Below, piece by piece: positions 12,501-22,640 of a stretch of DNA of 64,000 nt. Made by a program: the position numbers and the translations under genes. The notes under the pieces are model-generated. The model saw nothing but the letters and a program-made list of their open reading frames with translations. It did not search any database and was not told the origin of the DNA. This stretch comes from Hericium rajendrae (lineage: Eukaryota; Basidiomycota; Agaricomycetes; Russulales; Hericiaceae). The DNA is taken from assembly GCA_033439255.1 (NCBI GenBank), contig CM065878.1, positions 496,001 through 560,000 of the forward strand, given 5' to 3'. Each line of letters starts with the position of its first letter. The stretch's first letter is position 1.

Positions 12501-15500
12501 TTCTCTAGCATCTTCTGCGAATAGTACCTTGAGTAATCGTATGTGGGAGTGGGTCCGATGGTGAGAACATGGGTCTCGGGCTACAGCGGTGCACGGTTCC
12601 ATTCAGAAGGGGGAACGAAGAGGAAAGAAAAGAAGAGGGCTTGCCTTCATGGGAGGGAGCATGTAGAACATGTGGGCAAATCTAGTGGTCAGCCGATAGC
12701 CGTAATCCCTCCAGAAGGTCCAGTTGCTCTTGATCTGGAGCGTGGCATATGGATTTATGGGGAACGTGAACAAGGGATCCTCATAGAGCCTGAGGTCCTC
12801 TGCAGTGGGGCCACTGAAGTAAGTGTCGAATATGATGTCGAACCTGGGCCACAGGGGACATTTGGTCCGAATCATCGTAGCCTGGTCGTCCTCCATCTGT
12901 CGTTCAGCGGATGCAATGGGCAGCCTACGGGGCAGCAGCCTGCCTGATCTGTATGTTGGACCATAGGCCCTTCCGAGGGGCAGGGCGGGCCTGTCATGTT
13001 GAGCCAACGGGCCATCGACGTCATTCTGGGCCGACGATGGGGCAGGCTGTTGTTGAAGGGGAGACATCGTTGGTGGAGAACGGTGCCTGGGCAGTGGCAT
13101 GCTCGGACCCTTCCCCTCAGGCAATCCTTGCTGTGCACATTGGATCCGAGGGGAACCCGAGCAATCCGGACAGGTGTCGACTAGGCGTTGTAGGGTGCAA
13201 GCCGTAGGTGGATTCTCGTGATTGAGGTCTTGGATGACCTTTGGTGTTACCTGCAGGGAACCGTATGCCAGGGTTGGGTTGATGTCACCCACAGACCAAG
13301 ACTGCCACTCCTCTTGTGGGGGCGTGTCTCGAAGGGAGTCATGCATGGCCCACATCTCTGCAAAGATGCCCTGGCATTCTCTGTACATGGCCAGCCTTAC
13401 CTGATGACCACAGAGGATTGGGTGGTGCAAGAGGTTGCCGTCTGGATGGAAATGAAGCCCGTATTTGAAAAAGTCTGTCAAAAGCTGAATGATGACAATG
13501 CCGCAGTCGTAGCCATTCTGCTGGGGGCTCAGATGGAAGAAGGAGAGATGGTCCCAGTCGGGTTCCGGCCACTCGTGGAGCCGGCAAATATGCCTGTAAG
13601 TTTCTGAGCCTTGCAAAATCGATTCCCATTTCCTCCGGATGGGCGCAGAGTCGTTGGTCTGAAAGTTAGACCCTATTATGTAGACCTGGGAGAGTTGGGG
13701 AACGAGCACTACGAGCAGGAAGTGGTTTTCATGCTCGAGCACGGCATAGGCAACAGGCTTAAGAGGCAGAGGGCCGGTCTCGGCATGAAAATATCGCCGA
13801 CGAAATTTGAGGATGGCGTGTTCGTCGATTGCAAGAGCTCCACCTTTCCAGCCCATTGCCGTCTGAGTGTCTACATAGTTGACCTGTGTTGTCGAAGCGT
13901 ACGAGTACCACTTGTAGAGCAGATAATAGTCCAGAATATACTGGCTGAGCCAGCTCTCGGGCCGGAGAGTGACCAACTCAGACATGGCAGGTGCCAAGAG
14001 GTCGGGGGTGGAAAGGTACAGGGCTACAGCAGAAGAAAAAACAATGTGAGCTACGGTAGCGTGGGAAGTCTCCGTGGGTGAGGGACCTTACCTGACCTTC
14101 TTGTGAAAGGATCTTCAGATAGAGAGCGGCGTATCCGCTGTGTCGGCGGTCGAGGCACGTTCTGCGATGTAGCCCTTGGCCTGGGAGTGGGATCTCGCTG
14201 TGTCAAATTTGACACTTGAACAGGGAGCCGTGATGCTTCCTGGGGTGAGGAAACAGAACTCGTGTGACATGCGGGGTTGTCTGAACAATCCGGGCAAATC
14301 CTGACCATCTTTTCTAAGGCTTGGGAAGTGGGGTTGGCCGTCCTGAGGTTTTCCATGTCGTGTCTGACACAGCTCTGGGCGGCATCGTCGACATCCTGCA
14401 GCTCCTCTGTGCACCAAGACTCCCACTCTTCTCGAGGAGGTGTCTTTCGCAGGGACTGATACATCTCGCTCACCCCAAAGAAAATCTGCCGACACTCCTT
14501 GTACAGCTCGAGCCTGAGGCGGTGACCGCAACGATGGGGCGTTGGGAGGATGCCTCCGTCGGGACGGAAGTCGAGCCCATTTTGGAAGAAGGCCATCAAG
14601 AGCTGAATGACCACGATGGCACTGTCGTGTTCCTTTCGCGGGCCCTTGATGCGGTGGAATGTCAGGTCAGCCAAGTCCCTCTGTCGCCAACCATGCAGCA
14701 TGCAGAGGTGCAAGTAGGTTTCGCGGCCATTCAAGGACTCCCATCTTTGCCTGAGGGCAGTCTGGTCTCCAGGTTTGATGTTGGATCCCGCAATGTGGAC
14801 CTGCAAAGACTCTGGAATGAGTAGTATGAGCAGAAGGCAGTGATTGTCAGACACGGTGTATGCAACGGGCTTGAGGGGCAGCGAACCCCTCTCCGGGTGA
14901 AAGTACCGTTTTCGGAAACGGCTCAGCAACTGCGACCTGGAGAGGTTATGTTCTTCCCTGCCAGGGCCGACCTCTTGTCGCTCCCCTGTCACCTGCTTGT
15001 CCACATAGTTGACCTGAGTTGTGGGAAAATGTAAATACCAGTGGTGGAGCAAATAGAAATCGACGAGATCATGCGATAGGTCCTCCTCAAGGCTGAGACC
15101 TGGCAACGCTTTCAGTGCAGAAGGCCAGAGGCTGGGAGCGGAGAGATAGAGACCTGGGAGAAAGAGTCAAACAAGGGATAACAGAGGGAGATGCATCCAC
15201 TGTAGGGTCGTACCAGACTTGTGTTGCACGAGAGCTAATGACGGGGGAGCCTGAGATTGTTGAGGACTTTTTCCGAAGGTGGCCCTGGTTTTACGCGTGC
15301 GAGAGGTGGATCGGGGATTATGGAGCAGTTCATCTGTCTCTGACCATGTGGGACGATTCCGGGAGGCCGGTGAGTCGGGTAACCATTCGTCAGCCTCATG
15401 GTCATCATCGAACATCTCATCATCGTGATCAAAGAGAGTTGGGCTGCCATCGTGGTGGGCCTGTAAAGTATCAAGGAAGAAGGAGACTCGGTCCAGCTGC

Positions 15501-15781
15501 TCATTATATATACTTTCATTGCTGGACGGTGGGGGGTCTGGGATGGAGCGAATGAGGTGGTAAATCTCTTGAAAGCCTCCTTCGAAAGGCACTATGGAAT
15601 GCTCCTCATCCTCCCCGGGCCCCATAATGGCTTGCATCTTGGCGGAGAGAGTGGGAGAACCCTGGTTGATGAGTGGAGATCCACAAGAGCCATCAGAGTC
15701 AAAATCTCCGGTGTCGAGCGCCAAGAGCCTTTGCATCTGCCGGTCGAGGCTAGAGATAGGGGCAGAGGCACTAGAGGACAT
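9541..15781 (-). CDS. 1993-aa protein with tandem Ulp1-like (C48) peptidase domains and a large unknown C-terminal region
   Basis: Five exons on the minus strand: 15781-15214, 15153-14092, 14023-12645, 12580-11132 and 11064-9541, total 5982 nt with no internal stop. Introns are 60-68 nt; three are GT-AG and the third (12581-12644) appears to be GC-AG (AAG/GCAAGC). Residues 1-190 are low-complexity and acidic. Residues about 195-430 and 550-790 are two related Ulp1-like domains that share LYLS..., QVNYVD, RFRKRYFH and GSLPLKPVAY-type motifs. Domain 2 keeps His (HENHF, about 644) and QQNGYDCG (Cys about 717); domain 1 reads EHDSA at the equivalent site (about 366), so its nucleophile is lost. 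The usual Asp position is Gly in both (YIIGSN, HIAGSN). Residues about 1000-1990 match nothing I can name; the end is an Asp-Glu run. Known Ulp1 enzymes cleave SUMO-like conjugates; this activity is only inferred here. Intact and GC-richer than the surrounding repeats. It could be a host gene or a passenger of an old transposon, since Ulp1-like genes occur in fungal KDZ-type elements. Confidence 0.88.
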
Positions 15782-15921
15782 GTCAAGTTTGAACGGGATA
15801 TTCAGTAGCAGTACGTCGGGTCGAGAAAACGCAGAGAGAGGACGGAAAGGGGAACTTGAAAGGAAACAGCTTGTGGCTTGCGCCCATCAACGTACGTAAT
15901 GGAATTCACCGCCGTCCCTGC

Positions 15922-15926
15922 TTATA
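15922..15926 (-). promoter_or_regulatory. TATA-like box upstream of the Ulp1-like gene
   Basis: On the minus strand GCTGTATAAGCAGG lies about 141 bp before the ATG, in a gap with no other gene. Placement is typical of a fungal Pol II promoter with a 100-nt leader; inferred only. Confidence 0.4.
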
Positions 15927-15989
15927 CAGCGCCGAAACCATAAGGCAACAGCACGGCGGTGTGGAGCAACGCATTGGCATTACTTAACC

Positions 15990-17455
15990 TGTCCAGAAAA
16001 TGATTATGTAATGGGTATCTGGCCGGACAACACGTGATCTAGGCGAAGAAATTTTTTTGGCATCGATACTGAGCATAACAGTGTCAGGCACATCTGCAAA
16101 TGTAAACATTGGACTTTTATAGTAACAATTTCCTTTTTTGAGGATAGCCAAATATAACGTACGTCATTACTTATCTTCCCACTCTACATGGCTCGCTAAC
16201 TCCCACCATTATTATCGACAGCGACATAACTCTCTCATCGTCGATATACATAACGGCATGAATCGCCAAAACAAAAAAGAACGAAAATGCAAAACTCCTC
16301 CCAAAAAATGCTGCGTTATCTTTACTTGTACCATTATCTCCTCTCTCTTGTACTTGTACAGCTTAGACTATTTCCTCTCTCTCTTATGTACAACTACTAT
16401 AGTATGAAACACCATGCCAATGCTAGTGTATCTCGTGACATGAGAAAATCCATGCACTTCAGGCGGCCAAAGCCTCCAAGCAAGTCTACATAGTCGCCAA
16501 CGGCGACCCTTTGAGTTCTGCCATCTGCCGGCAAAGTTCGCGCCGGCGAGTTCTAGTATGTAGCACAACTTTTTTATAATTTCTAACGGGCCTGATCTTT
16601 AGGATCTGGTCAAACACATGGTTTTTCGCTTGATGGGCTGTGTCTTTAGACACCTCTTAAGCCCTGGTATCAAGCCTACAAAAATTGAAATTCAGCATAT
16701 ACATTTTTCAAAGCATTATAAAACATTTCACTAAGCTAGAGAGATAAAACACGCATGATGCGTCGCTCGCGGGCGCTAACACCCTCGAGCGTTGGTCAAC
16801 ACCGGGTTCCCAGCACCCGTGTGCGGCATGCGGCACCCCGGGGACAGCACACAGCACACGGCAACGGCGCCTGCCCCCCCCCCCCCCCCCCAACCGCATT
16901 CAGTCTCCAGCACACCCACGCGACGCTAGGCCTTGCGTACGACGCTAGCAGCCACGCGCACTGCTAACAGCCGCGCGTGACGTCAGAGGACCCCTGAATA
17001 CTCGAAGATATGTTCCATCCGTAATGCTGACGGAAAAGGGGTCCTCTGGGAGGGCAAAAACGACTTTCCCGGAGGATTTTGGAAATTTTGGCTGCGGAAG
17101 TCAACAGAAGAGGTGAATATGCCCTGATCCACCACCTCATCCGGCAAATTGTGCCTAGGACTTTCCCTCTATGTGGCGAACAAAACCAAAAAACACGTCC
17201 GCATTAGGATGGAACCGCGGCGGGGGATCAGAGACCGCGGGAAGAGGCTTGAGTAGCCGAATGCGGGAGGCACACGGGCTCATAGCCACGGCAGGAAGTG
17301 CAGCGGAGGGCCTCCGCCGGCGGCGGGGAGTGTGCCCAGGCGCATAAACAGGAGCGGGACATGCGAAAGCACGAAGGGGAAGGGAAGCCCTCAACTTAGC
17401 TGCAACCACATGTCATTCAAGAGTTCGCCAGAGAAGTAGTAAGAAGATACTAACC
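15990..17455. other. Intergenic, no supported gene
   Basis: Contains a C18 run (16874-16891) and a perfect 12-bp inverted repeat CAGAGGACCCCT (16984-16995 and 17037-17048) around a 41-nt loop. The small open frames here lack start context, splice sites or recognisable motifs. Confidence 0.55.
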
Positions 17456-17459
17456 CTGC

Positions 17460-17592
17460 AGTAATTGTATGCATCAATCAGTGTCATCTTTCCGGCACTG
17501 TTCTTACCACAGAGACCGCAGCGGTGTCCGCACTTGAGACGGGTTCAAGCGTTGAGCAGAATCTTGGCACCATAAGCGAGCCAGAACTGGCA
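17460..17592 (-). pseudogene. Elongation factor 3 (ABC-F ATPase) fragment
   Basis: Minus-strand translation reads LAYGAKILLN, a TGA stop, TRLKCGHRCGLCG and then KNSAGKMTL. This parallels the start of an ABC cassette of fungal EF-3, where the Walker A is GPNG(A/C)GKST. Walker A residues are altered (GKNSAGKMT) and the piece is only about 45 codons long, so it is a remnant, perhaps from a retroposed or captured copy. EF-3 clears the ribosomal E site in fungi. Confidence 0.55.
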
Positions 17593-17599
17593 AGGATTA

Positions 17600-18770
17600 C
17601 ATAAATAAAGACAGAAGACAATCATTGGGGAATATGTGCTAGCACACAATGCCCGAGCTCGCTATACATAAGAGGGATGAAATATTTTTCGAATTACTTG
17701 TAATAAGACCACAGACACATCCCAACCAAACTTCTCAACACCCTTAAGCTTTATGTAACACCCATAAGAATGTCCTACATGAGGAAGCTGTTTCTTCATA
17801 AAGACAAGCAAGGTTTATGCAGGTTTATGCCGACGCAGTCGGCGCTTCCCTGGTCTTGTTGTCGATCTGGGTAACACGTGACCAAGTTGTTGAACAGCTC
17901 GGCGCTTCGGCCGGGATGCGGTCTTCAACCTACAGTAACTCGCCATTTCCACGACCCCAGTGCTGCGAAGGGCCCTTCGTTGTTCTGGCTCGTTGGATTG
18001 GAAAGGCTGCTCCGCGTTGCTGTGTGCGCCTGGGAATGCATGCGGTGATGCTGAATGACCTAGGTGGAAGGGGGTGGTGCGCTCCGGCGCAACAGCTCTG
18101 CCTCGAGGCGTGCTTGCATGCCCCTGGGTCCAGCTCCTTGCGTTTCCCCAGACGCACGGCAGCTGTCTTTCATTGAGTGAGGAAGGAGGCGCATCTTATG
18201 CGCGTTCCTTGGGCAGCAGTGCGTCGAGACTGACGTCGCCCCGGCCGTACCCCAATGCGTCGAGACTGACGTTGGCTGCCCGTGAGGTGGAAGCACTCCT
18301 CGGCGGGAACAGGAACACAGTCCTCTCTCTACTGTTCAAGGTCAGTTCCACCATTCTGCTTGTTGTCTAAGGTCGGTGTCAAGTTTCTGTTTCCCGTTCA
18401 AGGTCGGTTTTCTTACCATCTGTTGTTCAAGGTAGGTTTTCCATCTCTCTCTGCTGTTTGAACTTATCTTCAGGGTTGATGGGGTGGACGGTTGAGGGGA
18501 AAGAGGGCATGTTGGTGTTTCGTCGTAAGGCGCTTCTTTGCTGATTATGATGAAGTAAATTATTCCAGGCATGATGTTAGCACATTCGTCTCTGATGCCC
18601 GTGACTGTTGCAGTTCTAGGCATTCTATTTTCTATTGTGCCACAAGACTTTATGGCTAGGATTTTAGGTGATGCTCTGTTTCTCAAAAATTTGGCCACAC
18701 TGCAGCACTGATGGAAAAGGATCAAAACGACAGAAGCTTATGGGTAAATGGACGGCCCGTTGATGCAGAC
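17600..18770. other. Intergenic, no supported gene
   Basis: GC-rich part (17817-18310) with open frames on both strands but no motif I recognise; 18330-18440 holds three imperfect GTTCAAGGTCGGTTT repeats. Two near-identical pieces (GCGTCGAGACTGACGT) occur at 18222 and 18257. Confidence 0.4.
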
Positions 18771-18783
18771 TTTACGGCTTCCA

Positions 18784-19175
18784 GAACCGTCCACCTCTTC
18801 CCACGGTCTGGACTGTCCCGACCGTCCCAACCGTCCCAACTGTCCCGCCGCAGGACGGTCGGCTGAGACAGGTTGGACAGTTGCCTTATTTGGACACCTC
18901 TTCGAATTGTCCACCACGCAGTCCCTTTTTGCGCTCACGCCGGTTGGGGTTGGGATGGGTTGGGTTGGTGGTTGGGTTGGAGGTTGGGTTGGTTCGGTTG
19001 GCAGGTATATTGATGATTTTCGAGGGATGTGAGATATTGAGTTTGGGTTAGGGCTGGACAGTCGGGACTGTCCCGACCGTCCCGACCGTCCACAATTGAA
19101 TGGCTTACTTAAGCATTTTGGGACGGTTGGGACGGTTGGGACGATTGGACGGTTGGGACGGTTCCAGTTCCCGAA
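18784..19175. mobile_element. Fold-back element with inverted 9-mer (GGGACGGTT) arrays
   Basis: Left arm: CCGTCCCAA units from about 18784 to 18866. Right arm: GGGACGGTT units at about 19118-19172, plus a mixed block at 19055-19092 (CAGTCGGGACTGTCCCGACC). The core also contains a GGTTGGGTTGG run (18951-18993). No coding capacity. A TGTCC-rich stretch near 36088-36160 may be related. Confidence 0.5.
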
Positions 19176-19179
19176 AACC

Positions 19180-19789
19180 CTCTTGGTGCCGACCTACGCT
19201 TACTTGCTAATATCCGGACCGGTGTGGACAGAACGCCACCGCCGCTGCAAACGAACGGCGATTCCGCATAATTTCGCAAATGGCTGTAATCTGCCAGCAA
19301 TGTTTTTGGCTCGCCTGAAGGCCCTCATTTCACTCGGAAAGCGCCGACGAGCGTCGGCAAAACCCTTGCTTGCTAAGCATGGGTAGTGTGCATTCCAATG
19401 ACATTTTGTAGCTTAGCCAATCACACGCTTAGACTACTTTCAGCGGAGGAGTTCGATGGAAAGTCAAACGGAGTCTGAAAATTGCAGAGCAAGACGCGCT
19501 GCCGAATGCTCAGCCACCCACTGGGAGTTCGGCATGGGTACATTTCGGGGGTGCAATAACCCTTGCAAGCAAGGGGATCAATCACTTTTGGACAAGCCCT
19601 CATCCACCATGATAGGTGCAGAACTAGGGGCAAAATCTCTGAAAATGAGAGTCAAATCTTGTTTTAGGCATATCTTTACAATGCAAGAACGCACCGCTGA
19701 CATTTCAGATGTTCCTAAAAGCCGTTAACCGTGCGCGACACAAGCTGAGAACATCATTTGTAAAAAAAAAAATTGCCTCAGCTGCACTG
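19180..19789. other. Intergenic, no supported gene
   Basis: Short frames on both strands without recognisable motifs; nothing further seen. Confidence 0.4.
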
Positions 19790-20340
19790 AGCCGAGTCAC
19801 CGAGCCACCGAGCCACCGAGCCACTGAAAACTAAATTTCCAAATTTGGACATCAGATTTCAGGTCGATCGACTTCCAGAAGCGTCCTATCCGTCCGGCCC
19901 GTCCAGTCCGTCCAGTCTGTCCGAACTGTCGGCAGCAGCCACATCATGCCAGGAGAGGTCCTTCGGGACCGAAAGCGACCGTGTGCGACCGTTTGCGACC
20001 GCGTGCAACCATAGACCGCGTGGCAGCAACTCGAGTGCCGCCGGGGGCGGCGGATCCCTTGCTCGGAGTTCGAGTTCGAGTTCGAGTTCAGCTGGAAGGC
20101 TGGCAGTCGGTGCGCAGCACGATGACTTCAACATGAGATCACGCTTGATGGCATTGCGAGCACAAAAGGAATTTTTTTCCTAAAAAGGCGTTTGTTTGTT
20201 CGTGGACGCTGGGCCTGACTGAACCAACACTAAACTATATTTCCAAATTTGGAAATTTATTTTCAGTGGCTCGGTGGCTTGGCTCGGTGGCTCGATGGCT
20301 TGGCTCGGTGGCTCGGTGGCTCGGTGGCTCAGCTCAGTGG
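19790..20340. mobile_element. Fold-back or MITE-like element with inverted octamer (TGGCTCGG) arrays
   Basis: Left arm 19790-19848: CCGAGCCA units, then CTGAAAACTAAATTTCC and AAATTTGGA. Right arm 20236-20335: the inverse (TTCCAAATTTGGAAATTT, ATTTTCAGTGGCTCGG, further GGCTCGGT units). The 390-bp interior has no coding signal. A solo right-type arm lies at about 9043-9108. Confidence 0.65.
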
Positions 20341-21320
20341 CTCATGGCTCGAGCTATAGCTCAGTGTCTGGCTTGGTGCAGCTTCAAGCTTCATGTATAG
20401 CTTGGTGTAGCTCAGTGTTTGGCTCTAGGATGTCTCATAACCCAACGAGCCAGCAGATGGAGCCAGACATGGACTCGAACGAAGTCACATGTTGTCCAGC
20501 CCAACACCCCAATCATGTGATCAGCTTACATAAGTCAGCTCAAAGCCAGTTCAAAGTCGGTAGTCAGTTCTCATACGATCATCAGCCATTTCGGGAGTCA
20601 GAAGACCTCCGAATACGTGCGCTGTTGGTACTGGTGGCCGAAAATTGGACACAAATTGGAGAAGTTCTGCGCGAGCTGCGGGTTATGAGACACTGTAGGC
20701 TCCGTTGGGTCAATAATTTTTTCCACCCCCTCACACGGGAGGGAGCCCTGCGCGGGGAGTTGGGAAAAATTCGGCGGCAGCGGGGTCTGTGCCCACGAAG
20801 CGTCGGATAAGCGGAAATGGTGAACGAGAGGGCAATGGCCCTGTACGGAGCTGACATATTCGCGTTTTTCAAAGGAGGGGAGATCTCCCTCCCTTCTCTC
20901 CGTCCGCTGGTGGAACACGGAGAAGTGCACGTCGAAGTACTGAGACAGGGGTTGCTGCTGAGGGTGTGCATGAGTTCAAAACTGTTAGTTTGATCGGCAA
21001 GAGCGAGGCTTGCTGTTGTGGGTGTCAAATCTCTGACCGTTGACGCGATCCATGTCAGCAAGCAGGAAAAGTGGCTCGGGGGCAGGGTCCTTCGGCGCCG
21101 TGGATGTGGGTTGGTTCAGAGAGACAGCGGGTGCCAGCGGGTATGTAAGTTGCTGCCCCCTACGTGAAAACACATGCATGATTATTCCATGTGCAGAAAC
21201 CCATGTCATTGTCCTCTACATTTTGCGATGGTTACCGCTATCCACAATGTCGCACATCGCCGTCCTACGACATCCGGCGCCTGTTCTCCGAATCTGGTCA
21301 TGTGACCCAGGAACCGAAGT
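20341..21320 (+). other. Possible unidentified coding remnant at 20580-20990
   Basis: The plus frame at 20580-20810 (ENWTQIGEVLRELRVMRHC) and its continuation after TAA (EMVNERAMALYGADIFAFFK, to about 20980) looks protein-like but has an internal stop and no identified family. The minus strand is also partly open. The rest is featureless. Confidence 0.25.
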
Positions 21321-21328
21321 TGCTGGTG

Positions 21329-21434
21329 CGTAACACGAAATACCGACGCGCGTGTAACACGAAATACTGTTGCACGCGTAACACGAAATACCGTCGCGCG
21401 CGTAACACGGGATACCGAGGTGTATGTAACACGA
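21329..21434. repeat. Tandem repeat of about 27 bp containing GTAACACGAAATACC
   Basis: Four to five units: cgtaacacgaaataccgac, tgtaacacgaaatactgt, cgtaacacgaaataccgtc, cgtaacacgggataccga and tgtaacacgaatttgag, separated by GCGCG-rich spacers. Confidence 0.8.
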
Positions 21435-21628
21435 ATTTGAGAGTAGAAAGGGTATATATAGAGGCCATGAATATAATAAGCATAAGTCAATATGGTCTAG
21501 TGGTCTGGTTGTGTGACGTAGTGTTACCATCGTTGTCTTTCTTTCGGGCATTGGTTCAGCCCTAGTGCCCGTCGCTTTTATTATTGGCATAATATACAGT
21601 AGTTGACCGTAACACGGCGTGTTACATA
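21424..21628 (+). mobile_element. Solo-LTR-like unit (TGTAACACG ... CGTGTTACA)
   Basis: Perfect 9-bp inverted ends typical of LTRs enclose a TATA box (gggtatatatagagg, 21450-21463). No flanking duplication is visible, and the left limit could instead be 21350 because the end motif is repeated there. A tRNA-like TGGTCTAGTGGTCTGG ... GGTTCAGCCC pair (21492-21560) lies within it. No internal retroelement genes adjoin. Confidence 0.45.
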
Positions 21629-21699
21629 CACGACCGTAACACCCTGTCTAATAGACACGACGAGCGTGTATGTTTCGTGACTATTAGACACGACGGTAA

Positions 21700-22640
21700 C
21701 GTTCGACGAACTGAACACCTACGAAGATGAGAAGGACAAGGAAAGCAAAAAGGATAAAGGCCTGCAGGATGCACCATTGGAGGAAGAATCTCCAGATGAA
21801 GAGGACCCAGAGGGTGAAGGCACAGTGGATGAGGATGAAAGGCCAGCAGGGGAAGGGCTGACAGCAGAGTCATACAAGTCAGCAATGAAGGGATGGCAAG
21901 GCAAGAGTAGCAGCACCAAAGCTGCTCTCCCATTGCAGCTGGTCAAACAGCTCTGGTCATCTCAGAGTCATGATATTGCCAGCACACGAGAACCATGCTG
22001 ATCAGCATGCCTGTCACTGCTGTCTGCTGTCAGAACCAATGCTGCAACATTGTCTCATTCTAGCATGGATGGTGTTGATGACAGGCTCAAACAACAATTG
22101 GTTCAAATGCGAAAGCTCAGTCTTCCACTCTTAGGTTAGATTCAAGTGAAGAAACTTTTTTGAGGCCTAAGTAATTATTTTCTGAAGCTCCAGGAAGTGG
22201 AAAGTAACTGAGAAGGATGATGAACCTCCAGTGAGAAAGCAGGCAAAGACTGCACTAGCTGTGAAGGATGCAAGTCAAAAAAGAAGCATATCTGCATCCA
22301 AGTAAAAGGAGACTTCAGGAAAGAAGAGGGGCAGGGTATCTCACTCCTGATGGTAAGTTGGAGAGATGACTGTTTGATTTTGTAATTGTTGCATACATTG
22401 TATTTGACAGTAGCATCTTCTTGCTTTGATTGTCCTGTATATAACAAATGTGGGTTGAGTAGGAGGCATGGTGTGGCCAGGTGTGGCAGACAAGGCCCAG
22501 GATGTGGCTTTGGCCATGGAATGATGCATTGTCTGCAGATAAATATAAGTATCATGTCTGTCTGAATGCTAACCTCTCTCTTTTGCTCCTCTTGTGCCTG
22601 CCCTCCCTCATGTCTTCAAAGCCTGATCCTGAACTGAAAG
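21700..22640 (+). pseudogene. Unidentified acidic coding remnant
   Basis: A plus frame from about 21715 to 22000 reads an acidic stretch (EEESPDEEDPEGEGTVDEDE) then LPLQLVKQLWSSQSHD. A Lys-rich stretch (22190-22330) follows after a stop and frame change. No family recognised; probably a decayed transposon-borne gene. Confidence 0.3.

Noticed and set aside
18951-18993. Telomere-like GGTTGGGTTGG run
   Set aside because: It is not TTAGGG, is short and irregular, and belongs to the interior of a fold-back element.
21492-21560. Second tRNA-like unit (TGGTCTAGTGGTCTGG ... GGTTCAGCCC)
   Set aside because: Box spacing is loose, the arms do not fold, and it lies within the LTR-like unit.
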